This document shows positions 9,550-17,463 of a stretch of 64,000 bases of DNA, in pieces. Positions within the stretch are counted from its first letter, which is position 1, and every line of letters begins with the position of its first letter. The position numbers were made by a program, and so were the translations under genes. The DNA is from PFL25 sp046260155 (lineage in GTDB: Bacteria; Chloroflexota; Anaerolineae; Anaerolineales; UBA4823), in the NCBI GenBank assembly GCA_046260155.1, contig JBJYXV010000045.1:1-64000 (forward strand), read 5' to 3'. The notes beneath the pieces are model-generated. The model saw nothing but the letters and a program-made list of their open reading frames with translations, did not search any database and was not told the DNA's origin.

Positions 9550-10611
9550 ATGCTTCGCAATTGGCGTCAGCGGGTTTCTCTCACAGATGTCATAGTCTGG
9601 GCGATTGGGGTAGTTCTTGCAGCAGGTGTGATTTACGGCACTATTGTCACCCTGCGGGCAGAGATTTATGCCGGCAGGACCTGGATCGATTTAACCATCA
9701 CGGGGTTGGCACTGGGGGGCGTATATGCACTCATCGCTCTAGGTTACACCCTGGTATATGGAATTCTAAAAATGATCAATTTTGCTCATGGTGAAGTCTT
9801 CATGAGCGGCCCTTTTACCGCCGTATTCCTGGCGATTTATCTTGATAATATCGGCTTTCTCAATACCCATCCGATCATCAGCCTGCTTATGATTACTATC
9901 CTGTCAGCTACCGTTGCAACAACGATCGCTGTCCTTCTCGAGCGCATTGCATATAAACCACTGCGCGGTGCACCAAGGCTTGTCCCGCTGATCACTGCAA
10001 TAGGCGCGTCTTTCTTCTTGCAGTACACTTTCCGTGGTTTATATGGCTCTGGGATCAAGGCGTACCCGGAGATCGATGTCCTGCAGGGATCCTGGGAAAT
10101 TGCTGGAATCTCGATCGTCAAAACACAGGCGGTAAGCATTGTTGGTGCTGTATTGATGATGCTGGTCATCTGGGGCATCTCTCGCTTCACGCGGGTTGGA
10201 AAAGCGATGCGGGCTGTATCCGAGGACCAGGAGGTATCTGCCTTGATGGGGATCGATGTCGATCGCACTATCATGAATACCTTTGCACTGGGAGGCGCAG
10301 CTGCCGGAGTTGCTGGAATCCTCTACGTGCTATTATTTCCAATTGTTAATTTCTTCATGGGTTTCATACCCGGTTTAAAAGCCTTTACTGCCGCAGTATT
10401 GGGAGGCATCGGTAATCCCATCGGTGCTTTCCTCGGTGCCATGGTGCTTGGCTTGATCGAAGCCATCGGTCCTAGTTTGTTCCTGACCGGCTTGGGAATC
10501 CCAGCCCCATACCAGCTCAAGGATGCCCTCGCCTTTGTGATCCTGGTCTTGATCCTGATCTTCCGCCCGACCGGTATCCTGGGTGAGCGCATTTCCCGCA
10601 CGAAGGCTTAA
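9550..10611 (+). CDS. livH: Branched-chain amino acid-type ABC transporter permease LivH
   Basis: Inner-membrane permease that pairs with LivM. The 353 residues carry about nine hydrophobic segments. The LivH signature region follows the first helices: LALGGVYALIALGYTLVYGILKMINFAHGE (split here by its parts LGGVYALIALG and INFAHGE). The C-terminal half has the conserved VLGGIGNPIGAFLGA loop that contacts the ATPase. An extra N-terminal helix of about 30 residues precedes the core. Shine-Dalgarno GGAG is present. Confidence 0.93.
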   Translation: MLRNWRQRVSLTDVIVWAIGVVLAAGVIYGTIVTLRAEIYAGRTWIDLTITGLALGGVYALIALGYTLVYGILKMINFAHGEVFMSGPFTAVFLAIYLDNIGFLNTHPIISLLMITILSATVATTIAVLLERIAYKPLRGAPRLVPLITAIGASFFLQYTFRGLYGSGIKAYPEIDVLQGSWEIAGISIVKTQAVSIVGAVLMMLVIWGISRFTRVGKAMRAVSEDQEVSALMGIDVDRTIMNTFALGGAAAGVAGILYVLLFPIVNFFMGFIPGLKAFTAAVLGGIGNPIGAFLGAMVLGLIEAIGPSLFLTGLGIPAPYQLKDALAFVILVLILIFRPTGILGERISRTKA

Positions 10612-10622
10612 AGGAGATTACC

Positions 10623-12338
10623 ATGACCGAAAAACAAAGTAGTTTATGGAAGACAGCCATATCAGTCGGTTTGGTAGTCGGGGGAATCTCATTACTGCTG
10701 TCCTTGGTTGGCATGGTCGCAGCCTTTAACGAACGCGACATCATCACCGGTGCCTTCACCATGGGCCAGTTATTATTGTTTTCTCCGCTGATCGTAGGTG
10801 GATATGCGGCACTTTTACGGTCCCAAGAAAAGTCACTGGTCAGGGGTTTGTTCGGCGGCGTCCTGACCGGATTTTTTGGCGGGTTGGTATTAACCGCCTT
10901 GTTGGTGATTGGGCAGCAGGCAGACCTGCGCCTCATGTTTCCCAATGCCTCGCCTGAGCTCTACAGCATCATTTCATTTGGTGTCGAACCCCCGCTAAGT
11001 TACGTAGTACCGTTGATTTACGGCGCGATCTTTGGCATTATCGGCGCTGGTCTGGAACTCTTACCAACCCGGGTCCGTTCAGCTGTCCTAACCGCCTCAC
11101 TCTGGGTCATCGTGCTGGGATTGTTTCGCGATATGTTCTTCCTGATTCCAGTTTTAACTCGTCCGGGGCCCATCACGACAATCTTCCGCTGGATTTTCGG
11201 CCCCAGCGGCTTATCCGTGCCTGCAGCTATCATACTGTTCGTAACGGTCTTCGGCATTAATTTCTGGCGGTTTGGTAGACCTAAACCCGCTACTCCCCGA
11301 CGCGGTTTTTCCGAACAGAATAGAACTGTACGCTGGATTGTGATCGCAATCGCGAGCGTGATTTTGCTGCTTCTTCCTCAGGTCTTAGGTATCTTCTTTA
11401 CGGAAGTGCTGGATAATGTTGGAATTTACCTCATCATGGCCCTGGGTTTAAACATCGTCGTAGGTTACGCAGGCCTGCTTGACCTGGGTTATGTGGCTTT
11501 CTTTGCCATCGGTGCCTACACCATGGGAGTACTGACCTCACCTGAGCTGGGTTTCTTCAACCTGAATTTTTGGGCTGCCCTGCCTTTTGCTCTCTTAGCT
11601 ACAACATTATCAGGCGTTATATTGGGATTACCCGTTCTGCGTATGCGTGGCGACTACTTAGCCATCGTCACCCTGGGCTTCGGTGAGATCGTACGCATCT
11701 TGGCCCTTTCAGAATGGTTGCGTCCTTATATCGGTGGTACCCAGGGTATCCAGCAGATCGCCATTCCTGTCTCAGATTATATTTTAGAGATTCTAAATAC
11801 CCAAGCATTATTTTATTACCTGATTCTGGCTGGCTGTTTGGTGGTTGGTTTCATCGCCTGGCGTTTGAAAGATTCACGCCTCGGGCGCTCCTGGATCGCC
11901 TTGCGCGAGGATGAAGATGTTGCCCAGGCGATGGGTTTAAACACGGTAACGACCAAGCTGCTGGCTTTCGCAACCGGTGCGACCTTCGCAGGATTAAGCG
12001 GCGCTATCTTTGCCTCCAAGCTCAACTCCGCTTATCCCCATAGTTTCGATCTGATGGTTTCGATTTTCGTGTTGTGCATCATCATCATCGGAGGCATGGG
12101 CAGCATCCCCGGCGCCATACTGGGTTCATTCTTCCTGATTGGCTTACCCGAGCTGCTGCGCGGATTCTCAGAATTTCGCCTGCTGGTTGTGGGCGCCGTG
12201 ATGGTCGCCATGATGCTCATCAAGCCAGAAGGGCTCTGGCCCGAGGAAAGACGCAGGCTTGAACTTCACGAGGGGGAATCAGAACCAGCTGAAGTCGTTG
12301 AGGAAGAATTCGCTCCCGTTGGCAGTTCACCGGACTAG
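10623..12338 (+). CDS. livM: Branched-chain amino acid-type ABC transporter permease LivM with long N-terminal membrane extension
   Basis: The C-terminal part, from about residue 235, is a typical LivM permease. It has LGLNIVVGYAGLLDLGYVAFFAIGAY near its start and the coupling-loop motif IIIGGMGSIPGAILG near its end. The first 230 residues are unusual. They contain about five hydrophobic segments and two predicted loops, unlike the one or two helices that usually precede the core. AAGGAG lies before the ATG and the gene starts 11 bases after livH. The last residues are acidic and soluble. Confidence 0.92.
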   Translation: MTEKQSSLWKTAISVGLVVGGISLLLSLVGMVAAFNERDIITGAFTMGQLLLFSPLIVGGYAALLRSQEKSLVRGLFGGVLTGFFGGLVLTALLVIGQQADLRLMFPNASPELYSIISFGVEPPLSYVVPLIYGAIFGIIGAGLELLPTRVRSAVLTASLWVIVLGLFRDMFFLIPVLTRPGPITTIFRWIFGPSGLSVPAAIILFVTVFGINFWRFGRPKPATPRRGFSEQNRTVRWIVIAIASVILLLLPQVLGIFFTEVLDNVGIYLIMALGLNIVVGYAGLLDLGYVAFFAIGAYTMGVLTSPELGFFNLNFWAALPFALLATTLSGVILGLPVLRMRGDYLAIVTLGFGEIVRILALSEWLRPYIGGTQGIQQIAIPVSDYILEILNTQALFYYLILAGCLVVGFIAWRLKDSRLGRSWIALREDEDVAQAMGLNTVTTKLLAFATGATFAGLSGAIFASKLNSAYPHSFDLMVSIFVLCIIIIGGMGSIPGAILGSFFLIGLPELLRGFSEFRLLVVGAVMVAMMLIKPEGLWPEERRRLELHEGESEPAEVVEEEFAPVGSSPD

Positions 12339-12348
12339 GAGAAAGAAA

Positions 12349-13167
12349 ATGTCCCTTCTTACAGCGAATAAAGTCACGAAAAGGTTCGGTGGATTAGAGG
12401 CCTTAAGCAAGGTAGATATTGAACTCAAAGACCAGGCGATACAGAGTATTATTGGTCCAAATGGGGCTGGAAAAACCACTTTTTTCAATTGCGTAACAGG
12501 CTTTTACAATCCAGATGAGGGGGACCTTATTTTGGATGGCCAATTGATAAACGGCCTTTCACCTGACAAAGTTACCCGGATGGGTGTTGCGCGTACTTAT
12601 CAAAACATCCGCCTCTTTAAGAACATGACCGCCGTGGAAAATATCCTCATGGGGATGACTCCGCATCTCAAGTCTGGTTTCTTAGGTGGCATTTTTCGAA
12701 CGCCGGCGACGATGCGCGAAGAGCAAGCCGCATTAGAAGAAGCCCGCAGGCTGCTTCAATATGTTGGGTTAGCGGGCCGCGGTGATCTTATGGCAAAAAA
12801 CCTGGCTTACGGCGACCAGCGCCGGCTTGAGATCGCCCGGGCCCTGGCCAGCAAACCAAAGGTGCTTCTGCTGGATGAGCCTACGGCGGGCATGAATCCA
12901 AGTGAAACCCAGGCTACAACGGTCCTGATCGGCCGCCTGCGTGACGAGCTCGGTATCACGATATTACTGATCGAACACCAGATGCGCGTCGTGATGGGTA
13001 TCTCCGAACTGATCACAGTTCTGGATTATGGGGCCAAGATCGCCGAAGGGCCGCCATCTGAGATCCAAAAGAATCCAAGGGTGATCGAAGCTTACCTGGG
13101 ACGCGGCAGTGAAAACGGTGGGGAGGCAGCCTCCCAGGCAGCTGGCCAACCAAGTTCAGCTGCTTAA
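12349..13167 (+). CDS. livG: Branched-chain amino acid-type ABC transporter ATP-binding protein LivG
   Basis: Cytoplasmic ATPase driving LivHM. Motifs: Walker A GPNGAGKTT, the LivG-type signature LAYGDQRRLEIARALA, Walker B VLLLDEPTAGMNP, and the switch His in LIEHQM. I chose the ATG at 12349 because AGGAG lies just upstream at 12337-12341 and the protein then starts MSLLTANKV, as in the family. A longer frame reaching back into livM has no support. The C-terminal tail is Ala/Gly/Glu-rich. Confidence 0.95.
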   Translation: MSLLTANKVTKRFGGLEALSKVDIELKDQAIQSIIGPNGAGKTTFFNCVTGFYNPDEGDLILDGQLINGLSPDKVTRMGVARTYQNIRLFKNMTAVENILMGMTPHLKSGFLGGIFRTPATMREEQAALEEARRLLQYVGLAGRGDLMAKNLAYGDQRRLEIARALASKPKVLLLDEPTAGMNPSETQATTVLIGRLRDELGITILLIEHQMRVVMGISELITVLDYGAKIAEGPPSEIQKNPRVIEAYLGRGSENGGEAASQAAGQPSSAA

Positions 13168-13181
13168 AGGAGAAAACAAAT

Positions 13182-13895
13182 ATGGCGCTCCTTGAATTAG
13201 AGAACGTTCATACCTATTACGGCAATATCCACGCCCTCAAGGGAATATCCCTTGTAGTTGAGCAAGCAGAAATAGTATCCCTGATTGGCGGCAATGGCGC
13301 AGGCAAGTCGACCACCCTCAAGACCATCTCCGGAACTTTGCGCCCTCGTGAAGGAACGATTCGACTGGCTGGTGAAGATCTAACCCAATTCAAACCACAT
13401 GAGATTGTCAGCCAGGGTGTGGTGCACGTACCCGAAGGTCGCCGTGTATTCGCTGAAATGTCAGTGGGAGAAAACCTGCAGATGGGAGCATTTTCACTGC
13501 CTGACAACAAGAATAATGCTGAGAATTTAGAGCGAGTATTCACCTTATTTCCCCGTCTGAAAGAGCGCCGCCGTCAGCTGGGTGGCACCCTGAGTGGTGG
13601 AGAACAGCAGATGCTCGCCATGGGACGTGCCATGATGGCCAATCCTAAGATCATGTTGCTCGACGAACCCTCCATGGGTCTGGCTCCCGTGTTGGTAGAC
13701 AGTATTTTTGAGACCATCCAGGAGCTTAATAAAGAAGGCACCACCATCCTTTTGGTTGAACAAAACGCACGGGTTGCCTTACAGATTGCTAACCGGGGAT
13801 ATGTGCTTGAAACCGGAGAAATTGTCTTGAGCGGATCGGCGGAGCAGTTGCGCACCGACGAAATGATCCAAAAAGCCTATTTAGGTATTACCTGA
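13182..13895 (+). CDS. livF: Branched-chain amino acid-type ABC transporter ATP-binding protein LivF
   Basis: Second ATPase of the transporter, 237 residues. Motifs: Walker A GGNGAGKSTT, the VPEGRRVFAEMSV motif typical of LivF, signature LSGGEQQMLAMGRAMM, Walker B IMLLDEPSMGLAP and the switch His replaced by Gln in LLVEQNA as usual in LivF. AAAGGAG overlaps the end of livG. An intrinsic terminator follows, so livF is the last gene of the operon. Confidence 0.96.
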   Translation: MALLELENVHTYYGNIHALKGISLVVEQAEIVSLIGGNGAGKSTTLKTISGTLRPREGTIRLAGEDLTQFKPHEIVSQGVVHVPEGRRVFAEMSVGENLQMGAFSLPDNKNNAENLERVFTLFPRLKERRRQLGGTLSGGEQQMLAMGRAMMANPKIMLLDEPSMGLAPVLVDSIFETIQELNKEGTTILLVEQNARVALQIANRGYVLETGEIVLSGSAEQLRTDEMIQKAYLGIT

Positions 13896-13918
13896 CCAAT
13901 GCAAATCACCATTATTGA

Positions 13919-13956
13919 AGCGCAGTGAGGGATTGATTCCTACCACTGCGCTTTTT
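13919..13956 (+). terminator. Intrinsic terminator after livF
   Basis: Nine-base stem (13919-13927 with 13944-13952), reinforced by an inner AGG/CCT pairing, then a run of T. It ends the liv operon. Confidence 0.8.
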
Positions 13957-13989
13957 GCTTACCACTCGATGAGAAAAGGTCCAAAACAA

Positions 13990-14979
13990 ATGTTGATCTT
14001 AACCAAAGAAGAGATACGAAAAGCACTCCCCATGAACGAAATGATCGCGGTGACGAAAGACGCCTTTTCAGCCCTTTCTGCTGGTGATGCAGTCGTTCCC
14101 CAGCGCATCCACTTATCGATCCCTGCCCACCAGGGCATGAGCCTGTTTATGCCAGCTTATTTAAGTCGCGCATCAATTGAAGCCCTCGTAGTGAAGACAG
14201 CTTCAGTTTTTGCAAATAACACTGAGCGTGATCTCCCACTGATTCATGCTGTTGTACTGGTGCTCGAAGCAGATACCGGGCGTCCGCTCGCCCTGCTGGA
14301 AGGGAGCAGCCTGACTGCCATTCGTACAGGAGCTGCCTCGGGTGCAGCCACTGATCTGCTGGCACGCAAAAACAGCAAAGTGGCTGCTATTTTCGGGGCT
14401 GGGGTACAGAGCCGCACCCAGCTGGAAGCAGTCTGCACTGTCCGCCACATCGAGAAAGTTTTTGTATTCGATCCACAACCCGAAGCGGTTAGAAATTTTA
14501 TTAATGAGATGGCCGGGCAAGGATCGGTCCCAAAGGACATCCAACCAGCCGCAGATCCCCGGGAGGCAGTCTCGCAGGCAGATGTGATCTGCTGCGCCAC
14601 CACTTCGAAGACTTCGGTTTTCCAGGACCATGACCTCCAACCCGGTGTACACTTGAATGGTGTCGGGGCTTACACACCTGACATGCAGGAGATTCCCCCG
14701 GAAACCGTGCAGCGGGCATTTGTAGTCGTTGATTCACGTGCATCCGTACTGCACGAAGCCGGGGATATCATCCAACCCATCCAGGCTGGACTCTTCGATG
14801 AAAATCACATCCAGGCAGAAATCGGCGAGATAGCTTTGGGTGAGAAAGCTGGCCGCACGAATGAGCACCAGATCACATTCTTCAAATCGGTGGGCATTGC
14901 CGTTCAAGATGCAGCAGCCTCACACCTGGCATTGGACAATGCCCGCAAGATGGGATTGGGACAGGAAGTTCAGCTCTGA
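13990..14979 (+). CDS. Ornithine cyclodeaminase / mu-crystallin family protein
   Basis: NAD(P)-dependent family that includes ornithine cyclodeaminase, alanine dehydrogenase (archaeal type) and delta1-pyrroline-2-carboxylate reductase. The 329-residue form shows the substrate-region motif GAASGAATDLLA and the Rossmann motif IFGAGVQSRTQLEA. C-terminal motifs HLNGVGAYTPDMQE and VVDSRA complete the family pattern. I prefer the ATG at 13990 (AAGG about nine bases upstream, family-like MLILTKEEI start); an in-frame ATG at 13969 is possible. Lying right after liv genes and before an amine oxidoreductase suggests amino-acid or imino-acid use. The exact substrate cannot be told. Confidence 0.88.
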   Translation: MLILTKEEIRKALPMNEMIAVTKDAFSALSAGDAVVPQRIHLSIPAHQGMSLFMPAYLSRASIEALVVKTASVFANNTERDLPLIHAVVLVLEADTGRPLALLEGSSLTAIRTGAASGAATDLLARKNSKVAAIFGAGVQSRTQLEAVCTVRHIEKVFVFDPQPEAVRNFINEMAGQGSVPKDIQPAADPREAVSQADVICCATTSKTSVFQDHDLQPGVHLNGVGAYTPDMQEIPPETVQRAFVVVDSRASVLHEAGDIIQPIQAGLFDENHIQAEIGEIALGEKAGRTNEHQITFFKSVGIAVQDAAASHLALDNARKMGLGQEVQL

Positions 14980-15000
14980 GTTCAGCTGATTATTTAGCTG

Positions 15001-16197
15001 ATGCAATGCACCGGGTTGCATAATCACATCCAGGCGAACAAAGTGAAGTTACCAGACACTGCAGAGATAGTCATCATTGGGGGAGGAGTGATGGGAGCCA
15101 GCACGGCTTACCATCTCGCCACCCGGGGTATTAAGAAAATCGTATTGCTGGAAAAAGAACACTTCTTTGGACAGGGAGCCACCGGCCGTTGCGCGGGCGG
15201 CGTTCGCTACCAATTCTCTACCGCGATTAATATCCTTTTGTCAAAAATCAGCCTGCCGGCGCTGGAAAATTTCGAGCAAGAAATGGGGCAATCCATCGAT
15301 TACCGGCAGTGTGGTTACCTGATCTTGCTTTCCAATGAGCGTGATCTGGCTGTATATCAAAAGAACGTCCAGCTGCAGAACCAATTAGGCGTGGGCAGCA
15401 TGATCCTGGAGGGAGACCAAATCAGGCATTGGTTGCCTTTCATGAATCTGGAGGATATCCTGGCTGGCACGTTTCACGCCCGGGATGGACTGGTCGATCC
15501 CAACAGCGTCGTGATGGGCTATATTAACGCCGCAGCCCGTCTGGGCGTAAACGCCCTCACCGGCACGGAAGTGATCGGAATCGAACTCCAGGGCGGCAGG
15601 GTCGCGGGTGTTGAAACCTCACGAGGCAGCATTTCAACACCGGTTGTGATCAACACGGCAGGACCATGGGCTGGGGAAATCGGCAAGCTGGCAGGTGTAA
15701 AAATCCCCATCACACCTCTGCGCAGGCAGATTTTAACCACCACACCGCTGCCTGAAATCCCGGAAGATTTTCCATTCGTGATCGACTTCGCCCAATCGCT
15801 GTATTTTCACCGCGAGGGGCAGGGTCTATTGACTGGTATGTCAAACCCGCATGAATCAAGTGGCTTCAACCAGCAAGTCGATCCTGGTTGGGAAATCAAA
15901 CACCTTGAAGCGGCCGTAAAACGCATGCCCCTGTTAGAATCTGCGGGATTGCAATCACATTGGGCTGGCCTGTACGAAAACACACCGGATGCCCATCCTA
16001 TCCTGGGTGCGACACCGGTGCCCGGGTTTTATATCTGTGCTGGTTTCTCCGGACATGGCTTTATGCATGGTCCCGCGGCTGGTCTCATCATGAGCGAGAT
16101 CATCCTGGATGGGGTTGGGACCAGCCTGGATGTTTCTTCACTCGATTTGGAGCGCTTTGAGAGCGGCAGGCTGATCAGGGAATATAATGTCGTTTAA
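15001..16197 (+). CDS. FAD-dependent amine/amino-acid oxidoreductase (DAO family)
   Basis: Flavoenzyme related to sarcosine oxidase beta subunit, glycine oxidase and proline dehydrogenase-like proteins. Near the N-terminus is the FAD-binding IVIIGGGVMGASTAYHLA. Further on are the typical NTAGPWAGEIG, an LRRQILTT segment, and the C-terminal ICAGFSGHGFMHGPAAG. It oxidises a secondary or primary amine to an imine; the substrate is unknown. A GTG at 15043, giving MKLPDTAEIV, is a good alternative start closer to family length. It follows the ornithine cyclodeaminase-like gene by about 20 bases and is likely cotranscribed. Confidence 0.88.
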   Translation: MQCTGLHNHIQANKVKLPDTAEIVIIGGGVMGASTAYHLATRGIKKIVLLEKEHFFGQGATGRCAGGVRYQFSTAINILLSKISLPALENFEQEMGQSIDYRQCGYLILLSNERDLAVYQKNVQLQNQLGVGSMILEGDQIRHWLPFMNLEDILAGTFHARDGLVDPNSVVMGYINAAARLGVNALTGTEVIGIELQGGRVAGVETSRGSISTPVVINTAGPWAGEIGKLAGVKIPITPLRRQILTTTPLPEIPEDFPFVIDFAQSLYFHREGQGLLTGMSNPHESSGFNQQVDPGWEIKHLEAAVKRMPLLESAGLQSHWAGLYENTPDAHPILGATPVPGFYICAGFSGHGFMHGPAAGLIMSEIILDGVGTSLDVSSLDLERFESGRLIREYNVV

Positions 16198-16244
16198 AAT
16201 TGCCCCACCTGAATATGCCTCCAATAGATACGGAAATAATCCAT

Positions 16245-17387
16245 ATGCCTTCTGCTGAGATCATCACCATCGGTACGGAAATCCTGCTCGGAGAAATCAT
16301 CGATACAAACACGCACTACTTATCGCTGAAATTGCGCGAACAGGGCATTGATTTATACCGCCAGACAACAGTCGGCGATAACATCCAGCGCATCGCTCTC
16401 GCCATCCAGGCCAGCTTGCCCAACACGGATGTGATCATCACCACCGGTGGTTTGGGTCCAACGATCGATGATCCCACCCGCCAGGCGGTTGCTGCCGCTC
16501 TGGATATCGAAACCGAATTTCGCCCTGATTTGTGGGAGCAGATCAAGGAACGACACTTGCGTTTTGGACGAACGCCTACGGAGAATAATAAGCGCCAGGC
16601 TTATGTCCCACAGGGTGCTGTCGCAGTTGAAAACCAGGTTGGGACAGCACCAGCATTCATCGCAGAAACCAGCAGCTGTGCGATTATCGCCCTGCCAGGT
16701 GTGCCGCGCGAGATGGAGCACATCATGGAGACCAGCATCATACCCTATCTACAGCAGCACCTGGATTTGCACGAAGTGATTAAGACCAGAGTTATCCATA
16801 CAGCTGGGGCAGGCGAATCTCAGATCGATAATCTCATCGGGGACCTGGAACAGCTCACCAACCCAACGGTTGGCTTGGCTGCTCATGCCGGGCGGGTGGA
16901 CGTACGCATCACAGCAAAAGCAAATAGCGAGGTTCAGGCCCTGTCATTAATCACGGGTGTCGAGGAAAAAATCAGGCAAAGTTTAGGAACCTGGATATTT
17001 GGTGCTGATCAAGAAACCCTGGAGCAGGTTGCTCTGGCAAATCTGAATTCGAAAGGTTGGAAATTGGCGGTCCTGGAATTCGGGCTGAGAGGAGAGCTGA
17101 TCTATAAACTGGCAGCGATTGGAGAACCATTTATCGGGGCCCAAATGTCAACCACGCCCCTTTCTTCCGAGGAACTGGCAGAGACGATTGCTCAGCATCC
17201 CCTGCACTTGAAGGCGGATGTCATCCTGGGGGTCAGCCTCCAACCTGGCCCGGTACGCCAGGAGATTTTCCTGGCATACAATTCACCTGGCGGAAAACAG
17301 CTGCAGCAACTATCATATGGTGGTCCTCCCGCATATGCCGCCACCTGGGCTACCAACCAGGGATTGGATTTATTGCGTAAATTATGA
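16245..17387 (+). CDS. cinA: CinA-like protein: intact N-terminal MoCF/pyrophosphatase domain, degenerate amidase domain
   Basis: Residues about 1-170 are a COG1058 domain with EIITIGTEILLGEIIDTN and ITTGGLGPTIDD, known in CinA for hydrolysis of ADP-ribose-type pyrophosphates. The C-terminal domain aligns in position with the nicotinamide-nucleotide amidase, but the usual AESCTGG is here LEFGLRG. Phe279 replaces the catalytic Ser, so amidase activity is unlikely. Start: the ATG at 16245 gives the family-like MPSAEIITIG; ATG 16215 and TTG 16200 are also in frame, none with a strong ribosome binding site. It follows the oxidoreductase closely. Confidence 0.88.
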   Translation: MPSAEIITIGTEILLGEIIDTNTHYLSLKLREQGIDLYRQTTVGDNIQRIALAIQASLPNTDVIITTGGLGPTIDDPTRQAVAAALDIETEFRPDLWEQIKERHLRFGRTPTENNKRQAYVPQGAVAVENQVGTAPAFIAETSSCAIIALPGVPREMEHIMETSIIPYLQQHLDLHEVIKTRVIHTAGAGESQIDNLIGDLEQLTNPTVGLAAHAGRVDVRITAKANSEVQALSLITGVEEKIRQSLGTWIFGADQETLEQVALANLNSKGWKLAVLEFGLRGELIYKLAAIGEPFIGAQMSTTPLSSEELAETIAQHPLHLKADVILGVSLQPGPVRQEIFLAYNSPGGKQLQQLSYGGPPAYAATWATNQGLDLLRKL

Positions 17388-17463
17388 AAACAGCTGGGTT
17401 CCATCCAGAAATGATTAGCAATCTTATAGTTATTCATGATGAACTTATACGAAAGGGAAGATA

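Noticed and set aside
12259..12348. Upstream extension of livG into livM
   Set aside because: The ATG at 12349 has a proper Shine-Dalgarno and gives the family N-terminus; the extension is an off-frame read of livM.
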